Source: Lycocorax pyrrhopterus obiensis (Eukaryota; Chordata; Aves; Passeriformes; Paradisaeidae). From it: 64,000 nt of DNA. Made by a program: the position numbers and the translations under genes. Position 1 is the stretch's first letter; every line of letters begins with the position of its first letter. The notes under the pieces were generated by a model that was given only the letters and a program-made list of their open reading frames with translations, did no database searches and was not told the origin of the DNA. The stretch covers positions 29,425,629-29,489,628 of the forward strand of contig JACSVZ010000006.1 of the NCBI GenBank assembly GCA_014706295.1, given 5' to 3'. Shown in pieces: positions 52,101-64,000 of this stretch.

Positions 52101-54689
52101 ACCTAGGACTGGTAATAGGGGTGGACTTAATTGCCACTGAGAAAATCCTGTGGGCATTTGGTCTTGGAACCATACTATGTTGTAGCAAATAGTTGTTTTT
52201 TATCTCCATGCTACACCAGCCAGTACACCAGTATTTGGCTACAGAGCCAAATAATCAGCTTGCTTTTATCATTTAGATGCAGAATGAGCTACCTAAATCT
52301 GGAAGCTCTTAAAATAGCTTAACCCCTGAAAAAAACTCTGAACTCTATGTTGATAAATCAGGTGGCATGCAGCAGTTAGTGCTGTTCTTGGAGTCTGACA
52401 AGGAGAAAGAAAGGAGCAGATGGCTGAAAGATGTTTCTGTAGTATTCCTCCCTGTAGAACTGCTGAAATACAGACTCTACTATGGAAAACTGGCATTGTG
52501 CTCCAAGTGCCTCAGCTTGAATCTTCTCCTTTACTCTAGTTTTCATCCTTTGAACTTTGACAGGATCCAAGAAAACTGCAGAAAGGGGCCATTTCTCTGC
52601 ATATGAGAGTAAATACAAACTCATTAGCAAGTTGATTATTTGTAGGAATTAATTTGGCAAAGTTTCTAACTGGGAAAAATCAACTCACAGTAATGGTTAG
52701 TGAACTCTGTGTTTTGGAAACTTTTAGATCCCAAAGCATGGGATCCTATGGAAACTATGCCGTTTGGAATGGTAAGCATTGTGTATAAGCGTGATGAATT
52801 ATAGATGCATGCATCTGTTCTACAAATAATGGTGCATATTTTACAAACAGTAGAAGTCTGTATTTTCCAGTGGTTGTTTTTTCACACAGATGATTGTAAT
52901 TGGAGAATATAAGGCACAGCAAAATGAGTTTGAATGTCAAGCACTATCTGTAGCATATTAAATTCTTGGTTGAGGAATATGATGAAAATGTTCTGTTCTT
53001 AGGGTACTTAAAATAGATTGGAAGAGTACAAGGGAGAAGCTGGAAAATGTATTTTGGCTGCTGAAAAAGTAATTTTGAAAAACACCATAAAAAGGAACAT
53101 GATGGAAGAAAATCATGGCAGATCCAGTGTGTGGTAGACCAAATTAGTTTTTTTGGTCACTAACAGTCTGAACTGAAAGAATATGAAAGATGCCTTCAGG
53201 TTAAATAACCGTATTGTTGAGTCCTTGCTTTTCAGTTATGTTTATACGTGACATTTTCTTCTCCCCACTATTGTGTCTTCTAGGTATTTTGTGTTAGATA
53301 TTATACTGTCTCACAGTATGGTAGTTAAAGCAAGCGTTAAAGATCTTCAGTAATTTGGTAGATTTATCCTTTATAAAATACATGCCTATATACAAAATAG
53401 GGTAGAGTCTTTTTGATGTTTCAGTATGGAAGCAGATTTGGCCCTAGGGAATATAAAATTGAGAAAAAGTACTTCTCATAGAAAATGCACTTTCGGAGAG
53501 GCACAGTTTGTGTACTCTATGCATCTGTTATCTTTCAATGTTTTACTTTTCAGCTAGTTTTTTGCCTTTCTAAATATCTTGCACCTTACTTTTGTTACCC
53601 ATATTTCCAATTTCTACACTTTTGTGCTTTCACATAAGCTATCTATTATGTGATTCATCATCAAAATTGCAGTAAAAATTTCTCTGCTAGAACAATCTGC
53701 AAGGTATAGAAATAACTATGTTACTCTTTTCCCAGTATTGTCACTGTATACCCTCTTCATTTTGTTGCACATTAATTAAAACTCAATTCATTTGCTAGCA
53801 ATCACTGCAAGTATGTCTTCATCTGCCGTATTAATTATTATGCTGTTACATTCCAAATCCTGTTAAAAGCAAAATGAAACACATTTTATATTAAAACTAA
53901 GAACCTGGTTTTAGTGTAATTAAAATATTATAACTACAAGAAAGAGTTACAATTAAACCATATATGAAAAGATATCTTTTCTTGCAAAATTTCTTTTCTT
54001 TTCTTTTCTCTACAAGAGAAGTCTCAATAACATCACCACAATTAAATTGTTCTGCATGTACTTCTTGGTATCTTTGCCTTTCTCTTATGTCATGATTATT
54101 CTCCCACTGCTTCTCTCTGGATCTGGAGATCATTCTTTTGCTGTGGGGTGATGTGGTATTATGGTGAGCTGTCAGCATTCCATTTGCTGGGAGGAGTATG
54201 ATGCTGCTGTTTTCTTCCTCCTTGGTTTAGGGTCCACTTGGGGCTATTTCATGCTTAGTGCGTCTCCACTGATCTGCAACAAAATTTTACATCAGAATTT
54301 AGAGGATAAATGGAGGTGGTCTTAAATATGTTGGATGCTTGTCTTTTGTTTTCTTCGTTAGCCCTAAAACTGTTTTCAGCAAGCTCCCATGTCTGTGTTT
54401 CTTTATTCACTATTGTAATATTGATAGGCTTGGGATCTCCAGTGCAATCCTGTGCATCCTTTCTTGTCATTCCATACTGATACATTGCAGCCTATATTTA
54501 CACTTTGGCTGTCTCTGCTGTCATCTCATGACTGCACTACATCAGTATGTTGGTCATATCTGTTTCATCCTAAACAGAACAGGGGGAAAAAAAATAATAT
54601 GCCATGCAAAGATAAGCAAATGTAATGTAAACTAAATATACTCACCTGGTCTTTGGAAGAATTGCTGTTTCAGCTAAACAGGTAAAACC

Positions 54690-54781
54690 CCCTCAACAAC
54701 TACCAAACAACAACAACAAAAAAAAAAACCAACCAAACAAAAAACCCACCCAAACCCCAAATGAAAACAAAACCCAAAACC
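54690..54781 (-). repeat. A/C-only tract (antisense G/T tract)
   Basis: About 90 bases almost purely A and C, including A11 at 54718-54728, CCAACCAAACAAA, CCCACCCAAACCCC and repeated AAAACC. G/T type when read on the minus strand. It lies about 1.1 kb upstream of exon 6. Confidence 0.9.
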
Positions 54782-55903
54782 AGGAAAGCCAAGACAGATT
54801 TGAATAAAGCTTGACAAGATTCAGTAGTAAGGCCTTGCAAAATCTGTTTGTATTTCTAGAGGTGGCAATGCTGCATTTACAGGGATACAGATCTACGCTA
54901 GTTTATATTTACTTCACGAACATGTTACTAAACATTCTTTAAAGAAAACACTCCAAAGGGTTTTAGTAAACCCCAGTTTAGTTAGTCACTGTGCTGTGAA
55001 TTTTTACGTTCGTGATCCATCTGCCTATATCTGTATGACTTTACTATGCTATTGGGAATATCAATATACAGTAAAAATGAGCATGTATGTAATTGTACTT
55101 AAATTGTAGTTTTTGTAAGGATTATCTGTACTGATAAAACAGAAGACAGATGATACAGGTTTCCTATTTCTCTCACTTGGTAATAAAAAGATACTATATT
55201 TTCCTCTTTAAAATAGTCTTAATGACTCCATGTATACTCTACAGTATGATCTTCTACAAGAATTAAGGTTGGTTTTTACAGTTGTCATGCATCCATAACC
55301 TAACTTCACACTTTTTCCATAGGGAATTTCCAACTTTTTCAACAATTCAACCATTGCTATTTGTCATAGCTAAAATGAATCACAGTCATATAGGACACAC
55401 AAAGAGAATTTCATAAAATAGAACAGATTTTTTTTTTTTAATAACTGGATTTTTTCTATTACTTTATATATAATTTCAGACACCTGAAAGCAAAAAGGTA
55501 AGCTAAAAATTTATATAGGATTTAGAGGCAGAAATACTTTCAGGGAAAGTTGTATGAATCTTGAATACTAGTTTCCAGAACATTTGCGGTAAATGCCTTC
55601 TACTGCTGCAAGTGCTTGTTGTCATGTAGATATGTAAATGTGGTGCATAAATTTAGGATTATTTCAAGTGAGATTTGGAAAATCTGCCTTGAGCTGACTC
55701 ATTTTCAGAATGGTAGCAGTCATTAAGAATTTTGTGAAAGTAATGCATCTGAAGATACTCCCCTAAAATTCAAATAGAGGTAGATACTGTGTCTGGTTAG
55801 TGAAAAAAATTATATATCTAAAGCAAGAATAACCAGCAGAATGGTTTTCTGTTTAGTCCCTCAAAGTAAATTAATGAATATATTGTTTTTCTATTTTTTC
55901 TAG

Positions 55904-55999
<96 letters not shown>

Positions 56000-58900
56000 T
56001 GATTATTTTAATTTTATTTTGAGGGGAAACAATGTGTAGACAGTCACTCGCTTCAGTGAGCCTACCATTGCAAATAATTGCAGTTCCATAGGTCTGTATG
56101 ACAGTCTGTCAGGGTCTTAAATCTAGTTGCAAGCAGAGTCTGTTTGGGAATTTCAGATCTTTAGAAGGTGCCACCATCTCTGATTTGAGCAATGAAATGG
56201 ATGGTTGTGTTGGTTCAAACTTCTCTCTCTGAGGCTCTTAGCTGTAGTGAATTTGTTAGAAATTGTTCCATACCCCACAATTCCAAAGATAAATGTAGAT
56301 ACTGTGTCTTTTTGTAGGATGTCCTTCCTCACACAGTGAAAAACAAATTTGTTTTGCTTCCTCCTTTTAGGCTATACAATCCGTTTTTTACACAAGCCTT
56401 TGCGGTTTGTAACCTTTTACCTTCCTCTCCCAATCATTTTAGTTAGAAAAGATGCCAAGTACTTTCATGTGCTTTGTACCATTTTCCATCATGTCTGTAA
56501 CTTTTCCACTAAACTTTACAAATGCTTTTTCCTGTATCTCTGTGCTCCTTCAATTTAAACTCTTTATCAGCTTTACTAAGTAGTAACCATTGACTCTTCC
56601 CAAAACTACATTTATATCCTGCTACTGCTGCCTTTAAAGGATTACCTTATTTGCTTCTTCCTGCTCACAAATTAGCAAATGTTCATCAAATCTCAGAAGG
56701 ATAAACTCTTTTTGCCTGCTAGGAAAGTAAAAATGACCTTGACTAGTTCCAATGATTCCTTGTTATTTATCTCTTTTAAAGCAATTTCTTGAGATGGAGT
56801 ATATAAAACTTGCACTTAGTGATCAGGAAGCTTTTTTTTATGTAACTTATGGCCTATTGAGCTATTTTCAGCTTTGGCCATCACTAGTTAAAGGAAACTG
56901 TCTTATTTCTTAAAGAAAGACTTATTTTAAGCTCTCTTTGTGTCATATCTTAATTGGTGTAGCAAAAAATGATGGTTTCAATTTGATTACTGATCTGTGT
57001 TTTATCAGGAATGAAGCAGAATATTGATGTCATAATATGACAGGATTTCATTTGTGAACTTTGTTATTGAAACAGAATTGATGATACAATAAATAATCTC
57101 GATAAAACACTGTTTATGAAAATTTGGAATTTTTCATTACCGCCTTGCAGCATTAAATTTATGACACTTTTCTATGGAGTGACAGAAAGAAGAAATATTG
57201 CCTAGGAAAAGCACTGTTTGTGACAAATTAGTTTTCACCTTATCCAATTTTATACACATTGCCTGTCTTAAACCCCTGTTTTGGAAGTATACCCTACATT
57301 TAAGAATTTTGAGATATTCCTGAATTTGTGCTGGCTTGTCTGCGTTTTCAGAGTGTGAACTCACATCCTGCGTGTCTGAAGTGCTACTACTTTGGGAATG
57401 TTAGCACACACCACTAAGTAATGGAAATAATGGTAAAGATGGTTTTAAATTCTAGGTACTAGTCTATTGTATTGGTCAACATACATTCTTTTCTCACTTT
57501 GATGCATTATATGACTTCAGGTAAGTTATTTGTGCCTCTGATTCACCTGTCTGTCCTTGTTCATATGTGTCGGTACTCTGACCTCTTTGGAGCTTTGTCT
57601 GTGACAGTAAGTAAAACCAGTTGGATTCTAAGAATTAAAAGAAGAATAAATGCAGGATTGCCAAGATCCTGCTTTAATTAAGCTATCACTGACCAGTATA
57701 GTTGTCATTTAAAGCTCTAACTTTAGAAGTGTTAGAAGCTTAATAAGTATGCTATAAATCTTTACCTATTTTACATTGTGGTTTAGGATTTTTGTCTTCA
57801 AATAACACTTGAAAATTTTCCTGTTTCATTTTTGTAACACTTACCTGTGTTTCTGTGAATTTGAAGCAATAAATATGCTTATCTAACCTTCTGTGAGATT
57901 TATTCAACCATGATAATTCACTGTAACACTTTGTGAATTGTCAGCAATTGCTGTCTTTACATCTGGATAAAATTTAACTCATCACTTTCTTTCCTATGTC
58001 TAGCATTTAGTAACAATTCCAAACTTTCATCCTAATTTTTTACAAGGATTACTTGCATGTAATACTCTGAAACTTTGTTGACAGTCTTACCAAGGAAATT
58101 TCTGGTTTTAAGAGGAGGCATAGAATAGCTCACCAAGTTTAATAGTTTTAAGTTCAAAATTATGGATTCTTAGTTTTTTCTTATTTCACAGAAGTTAGTG
58201 GTTCAGTTCTATACTAGTCTGGTATGCCACCAGACTTTGAAAGTGAGATTACTCTGTCTTCATAAACGGTTCTTTGCCTCAAGTATCTCTTATTATATGC
58301 TTTGTTCTTCCTGTAATTTTAGATGACACTTAATTTGTTAAATTCCTGGGATTTTTCAAAAGATCAAAAGATATCTGTGTCCTTTGCTTAGACAACACTA
58401 CTTACTCTTGCAGGTGTCTTGTGCAAGTAACATCAACAGTTCTTAAAACTTTTGGCTTTTGCATTGTGTTTATGATTACCTAAGCTACTTTAACTGCATG
58501 ATTGTACTCTTTCAAGCTTTTAAACAGTATTTTTATATTTCTGTGTGGTCTATTCTATAAAGCTGATATTCTCTCTTATTGCAGTTCTTGTGGGTAGTTC
58601 CTTTATTCCCTACTGCCATCAACTAATTCCAGGTTTTGGGTCTGCATGGAAGAGCATCAGAAAGCTCTTCCAAGCTCAAAGAGCTTGTAGAAAGCTGAAT
58701 CCCACAGTAACATTGTTTGCTATTTCAGTTCTGCTTTAGGTTTATGAACCTGGTGCTAGTCTTCTGTCTTGACACGTACTTTATTTCTGTTTTATTTCCG
58801 GAGTTCTCCATCTTTTGCCAGATAATTTTGTTAGGATTGGGCCCTTACTGACCGCGTTACACTGAAATCTGTGCCTGTTTTACTGGGACTGAGAGTGGCC

Positions 58901-61454
58901 GTTAAACATCCTGATGGTGTCTGTGTATAAAGTCTTGTGAGAGTTCTGATTTTTATTCAGAGCTTGATCTGTATAGAGCTGGTGGTGAGAGAAGTAGAAC
59001 TGGAGAAAGCAATTACATGGGTTTGAGCTTTCTGTAGACGTGGTTCTGCTGCTGTTTAACTGACCTAATAGCAAAGAATTCTCGCTAGATTTTCATCAGC
59101 TTTTAAACAAGTATCAGTGGCTAAGAGAGCGTTTATGTATATCTGTCCATGAGTTAGCTGCCTTTTTTAATTATTATTTTGCATAGAAATTCTAGAATTT
59201 TTATTGTGCAATATACTTAAGATTGCAACTATACAATTGTTGGAAGTTCGCTGTAAATGAGAACAGGGAAAAGGACAAGCTTGATCTAAAATGCCGAATT
59301 AACATGGTTTCCAAGGCTCATGATTTTCTTTCCTTCTCTTAAAAGAAAGTATTAGAAGTTGGAAAAGTTTGTGTGTGAAGAGGAAAATAGGGTATTTTAT
59401 TATCAGGTATTAGATGGTTTTCCTGCATAAATTGATGCTTTGTGAAATGGACAATGGTATTATTTGCCACTGTATTAATTGGGTTTTTTTATTGTCTTAT
59501 ATTTAAAGGGTTGTTAAAATTCTTAAAGTATAACACAAGTTATGTACTTAGGAAGCAATTTGTATTTTAACAGATCTTTTAGATAGAACACCGTGTAATG
59601 TCATATTAAATATTTGTTCAACTTTAGAGTTTACTCATGCTGTTCTTTTCCCTTACTTACCTTTCGTAGTTTTATAATCACTGATCATTACTTTTCTTGG
59701 TGATACAGATATGTAGTAATCTGTATGTTTATGAAGTTAAATTAAAGTTATACTTGACTGGTGGTATCATTTTTTCAGTTGTCAATCCAAAATAAAGGTA
59801 CTCTGAAGAAATTATGCTAAAGAATCATGAGATTCTTAATTTGTGCTAGTCCTGTACTGCTAAGCAGGATAAAATGTCACTGACCAAGGTTAATTCTTCC
59901 ATGGTTTCTGATATGAATCTAATTAAAATACATGGAATTGTTTCTTGAAACAGTTTTAAAGAACAACTCACCCTTTCAAGCTCAATAAGTCACGGCAAAT
60001 TCATTGTCCTTTAGCCTTCAGTGTATCTGGAAGCAGGTTTGAAGTACAGTTTGTCAAGATTGTCTTTGTAATGCATGACTTTTCTAAAAGTAGCTATATT
60101 CATGGTAGCAGTTTCAATACATACAGAAGTCACTTTACTGTGTGATATATTATTAAGTTAGTCTTGCAGTTGGATAAAAAAAAGTTCATACAGGTTGTTA
60201 TTAGTAACTAACATAAGGTATCCAGACTGGCCTTTTGCCACAGCAATATTTTGGTGCATCTGTTGCCGCTAATCACAGCCACAGTACTGTTTGAAAACAC
60301 ATCTTAATATTTTACTGGAATAGCCAATTATTTTTAATGTCGTGCTGGATAGAAATGAGTAGTGCATTACTTATGAGTATTTTTAATGAAGTAGCTTTCC
60401 TGTGGTTATCAAAGCTGTGAGTCTATTCAGAAACTACAAGTGGTAAAGGGTTTCTCAAGCCTTTAAATTAAATTTCTGTCATGGTTTAGTCAAAAAAGCT
60501 ATTGATTTGGCAGTGTAAGGTGTAGAACTAGTATAAAACAATCTTAATTCAGTTAACAAATCAGCACATTAACAACTGGCCATCATATCTAAACTACTGT
60601 TGGGAAAATTATTAGTCTGTGTAAGCCATCTGTCCTGATTTTTGAGATTGCAAGGATGATTGTATCTGGCATTCTGTATAACCTGAATTTCTACCTTGAT
60701 ATTAGAAAACGGAAACCTTACACAATATTTGGTACTCTTTTTATTGTGGGAAGAAGAGGTTAGAAGATGGTCAGGACAGAAGGATTACTGAGATGAGGAA
60801 TTAGAACCTCTGTGTTCTGAAATGGTCGATTCTGGATGCATACATGCTGTAGAAGTTCACATAGTACCATTCCATTGCCAGTGCTGTTATTTTGTCTGAG
60901 TAAGGATGGAACATGTTCTCGTGAAGTAAAACCAGATTTCAGACAAGTAATCATGCAGCAAGTAGTTTATCATGATAAAATTCAATAAAATAAAATAAAA
61001 ATTAAAGAGGCTGCCAGATTTTAATTGCTTCTAGTAATACCAGAAATCCAATTTTAATTGACGAATACCACTTTCAACAAATAAATACCCCTTGTCCCCG
61101 ACTCCTTGCCTTCCTTTTGCTAATTGTAAATGGGCTCCTAGAAGCCATTTACTTTCATTTGGAAGAACTGTTTTTTGCAGAACAGCTCTTTTGTCAGAAG
61201 TCAGGGAGGACTCAAATACATGAATTCTTGAGGTATTTGAAGATAGAATGATAATGCAATACAGTTAAATATACTTTAAGGTAGGAAACCTGAATGGCAC
61301 ATGGGAGAAACTGGTTCATGTTCTTCTGTTACTAATAGAGCAAGAGCCATTTTCATAAAGCCAGCTTAAATGCCAGGCAGGAATCTAATTTTTTCTGTCT
61401 TCCTGGACTTTACTGGTTGTGGAGGTGTATATGGCAGGGGCCTTATCCATTAAA

Positions 61455-61612
61455 ATAATTTTGACTGGAAGGTAACTTTGAAGATTGTCTGGTCCAGCTG
61501 CTTGCTCAAAGGTGGTCAGGTTGCTCAGGGCTTTGTCTAAAAGAATTTTGAATGTCTCCGTGGTTAGAGATTTCACAACCTGTTCAGGTGTTTGACCACC
61601 CACAGAATTCTT
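61455..61612 (-). mobile_element. CR1 LINE fragment, antisense orientation
   Basis: Read on the + strand it matches the reverse complement of the CR1 3' region: 'actggaaggtaactttgaagatt', 'ggtccagctgcttgctcaaaggtggtcaggttgctcagggc', 'ttttgaatgtctccgtggttagagatttcacaacctgttcaggtgtttgaccaccc'. The CR1 3' end therefore points to lower coordinates. The 72-codon minus-strand frame across it is non-functional sequence, not a gene. Confidence 0.85.
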
Positions 61613-63678
61613 TTAATTTTACCTTTTAATTTATTTTTATCTTTTGCTGTTAATTTCTCTCAGGAACAGTCAAGGTAAATTTTATCCTTCTCTTCAATAA
61701 AGCTGATTTAACTGAGTTCTTAATTAGAATTTAACATTGAATTTAATAAAATATGGACTTAGACCAGTGGTACAGCTTTTCAGAGCTTCTGACTGCGTAC
61801 TTTTGCTTAAGTGACACTATGATATCGCTACAAAATCCACACTGAAAACAAGAAAATAGTACACCTGGTGTGTTCAGAGATTTTTTCTGCATAGATTCTG
61901 CTCTCTCAGTGGAGCCATGCAGATGTTCTTCTTGTATCTATTAAACAACTGTTTTCTTCTAAAATCCTACAACTTTCAGACTGGGGAAGGCGGAGGAGAG
62001 GAAAGGACCATATTTTCCATATTCTGCAACAACATCTTTCACTATTTCTGATGGATTATTTTGTGAATCTTACCTATTCCCTATAAAAACATAGTCTGTA
62101 GTACAAGGGTGCAGATGTTCCTTTTCCTGAAGTAAAATTTCAGCGGTTGGGAATTGTTTTGTGAACTACTAGGAAAGTCTCAAAATATTTTCTGTCCTGC
62201 AGAGCCTTTTACAGCTGGTGTGTTTTTATGTTGGTGAGCTCTTGCCTTTCCATATAGTTTTGCTAGTTAGCTCTAATGCTGTCATTTCAGTGTAACAGAT
62301 TAACTTCTCTTACGCCTGTGAGCTGCCAAAAGAAGGAACATGCATTTGAGTGTGTTAATGTAAATGAAGCAGCATACTTCAGATAGTCCTTCATGGACTA
62401 ATTCACCCATAATCTCTGATTCAGAAAGATACCTTTTTATTGTCATTACTCATTTCTTATGGTGTTTTTTTTTTTTATTGAACATAAGGAACTTCTGATT
62501 GGGTTGTTTTTTTTGTTTCTTTTCTACAAGGCAATAATTATTTGCTACTTCATAATTTATTAAATATAAAATGCTTTTTATATGTTTTCATGGAAACAAA
62601 AATTATTCTGACATTTTTTTTTTGTCTAGCTCTGGTGCCAGCATTAATTCCTTTCTTTGGCTAACCTTTCATGTTAACTGACTGTTCTGAAGGAAGATAC
62701 AGTAGAAGAAGACATAAGGACTAAATTAAAAGGTAAACTAAAAGGTTTGATTGTACCTGTAGTCTGCTCTTCTGAGCCTTCAAAGGCAAGTAGGGTGGTA
62801 CTATGTACCTCACCTATTAGATATCAAATATTTCTGCTTTCCTGGATATTAAGTCGCAGTTTACATGTTTTTTGGCTTTCTGTTCTTTGAATAATTCGTA
62901 AGACTTTTAATTTTTTTTGTTATTTATAGATGTTGCCACACAAATCTTGAAGATATATGTTATAGTCAGGGATAAACACACATACCTGCTCTCATTATTT
63001 TCCTAACATATTTTTTTGAAGCATTATAAATATTCTCAAGGTTAATGATGCTGCAACTACTGCTATTTGTTCTATTCAGTTTGAGACTTAAAAGAGTCCT
63101 GTTCTTGGTAGTTTCTCCTTTTTTCCCCCACTGCCTAGCAGCAAAATTGCATTAATATTAAGCAGAGTCTGAACCCTGGTAGCTGAGGAATCAGTTTTGA
63201 CTTCAGCTGGTGTGCTCCGATAGGCAAAACCTGTTCCTATACTGAAATTAAAATAGATTAAGCTGGTACTTGGCAAGGTTATACATATGAACAGAATGTG
63301 AAAGTAGGTGCTCTGATAAAGGCAAGAGTTGACTGGTTCAATTGTTTTTGTAGATGGTTGGTTGGATTGGAGCAGAGGAGGGGTTGGTGTTGTTTGTGAC
63401 TTTTATAACAGTAGACCTATTCAAAGCAACTGTGAAAATCAACTTGAAGGAGGAACATGTGTGTATTCATTTTTCTTTTGGCACAGTAATGCTTCAATAG
63501 CAGAAATAAAATTTTGTCTAGCTTTAGAACAAACAATGAGAATCTTTCAATAAATTAAGGACCTCCTTTCCTGACTTTTTTGCATTTCTCAGATTAATAG
63601 TTTCTTTATCTAATGTTCATTGGTTGGTGTTGTGCTTCTGTTTATTGTCATGATTGTAATTATAAAAGAATTTGAATG

Positions 63679-63697
63679 TATATATATATATATATAT
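63679..63697 (+). repeat. (TA)n microsatellite
   Basis: Nine uninterrupted TA units plus a half unit; a likely length-variable locus. Confidence 0.93.
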
Positions 63698-63852
63698 TTT
63701 CATCTTCTCAATAGTCATTGTAAAATATCCTGGAAATCTAAAAACTATTTTTCAGATTCTATAAAGTTTGTGTTATCAGAAATGCCATACAACATGTGTT
63801 AGTAATATTAAAGCTTTCTGCTCTTCTGTTATGTCCAAAGGACAAGTTCAAG

Positions 63853-63886
63853 CTAAACTATTGGGATTCTGTTCTAAACTATTGGG
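63853..63886 (+). repeat. 13-bp direct repeat, period 21
   Basis: CTAAACTATTGGG occurs perfectly at 63853-63865 and 63874-63886. Confidence 0.88.
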
Positions 63887-64000
63887 TGAGAAGTTTGATT
63901 TATATTAGTTCCAATTAGATCTTGCTCAAGAATAGCTTACATGGGTGTTACATTATAAATGCTCATATTTAGAAGGAGACATTGCTCAGTCAATTGTTAT

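Larger units (their letters stand above)
47832..55903 (+). other. TUSC3: TUSC3 intron 5 (8072 bp)
   Basis: Phase 0 intron inside the codons for transmembrane helix 2. Donor is GTATGC; the acceptor TTTTTCTATTTTTTCTAG is strong. It holds the 3' end of a CR1 element (49055-49108), a 13-A run (49967-49979), a CpG-dense patch (50013-50336) and an A/C-only tract (54690-54781). No further exon is recognised. The first 99 bases continue the exon 5 frame with a hydrophobic reading (see findings). Confidence 0.9.

Noticed and set aside
61385..61603. 72-codon minus-strand open frame that looks protein-like
   Set aside because: It lies almost wholly in an antisense CR1 3' fragment; the reading comes from non-coding LINE tail sequence.

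Overview
This is a piece of vertebrate nuclear DNA, most likely from a bird. It is AT-rich, CpG-poor and almost entirely non-coding. The only recognisable gene is split into short exons with GT-AG introns. The only interspersed repeats I can recognise are four old, truncated CR1 LINE fragments, one ending in the degenerate 8-bp tail typical of avian and reptilian CR1. I see no Alu/B1-type SINEs, L1s or recognisable LTR elements. Low repeat density with CR1 as the main element fits a bird better than a turtle or crocodile, but the species cannot be fixed from this window.

The gene is TUSC3 (N33/OST3A), on the + strand. It encodes the thioredoxin-fold, four-pass membrane subunit of the STT3B oligosaccharyltransferase complex in the endoplasmic reticulum. 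Five consecutive coding exons are present, corresponding to human exons 2 to 6 (about residues 47-266 of 348): 35649-35818, 44564-44681, 46993-47133, 47691-47831 and 55904-55993. They splice in one continuous frame with no stops, giving 220 codons. Exon 2 carries the redox CxxC motif, exon 4 the cis-proline loop of the thioredoxin fold, exon 5 the first transmembrane helix, and the exon 5/6 junction the second. The GC-rich first exon (signal peptide) lies before the window and the C-terminal exons lie after it.

Layout: 1-35648 is best read as the 3' part of a large intron 1. Intron 2 is 8745 bp, intron 3 2311 bp, intron 4 557 bp, intron 5 8072 bp, and intron 6 runs from 55994 past the end. 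Introns hold CR1 fragments (17505-17712, 26225-26462, 49055-49108, 61455-61612), repeated G/T-only low-complexity tracts mostly on the sense strand, poly(T) runs, a few short tandem duplications and a few perfect small inverted repeats.

I found no second gene, RNA gene, CRISPR array or complete mobile element, and no clear novel system. Items worth a second look are two or three CpG-dense islets inside otherwise CpG-poor introns, a perfect 9-bp hairpin, a GGTT repeat with G-quadruplex potential upstream of exon 3, an in-frame hydrophobic read-through of the exon 5 donor, and protein positions where this TUSC3 matches its paralogue MAGT1 rather than human TUSC3.
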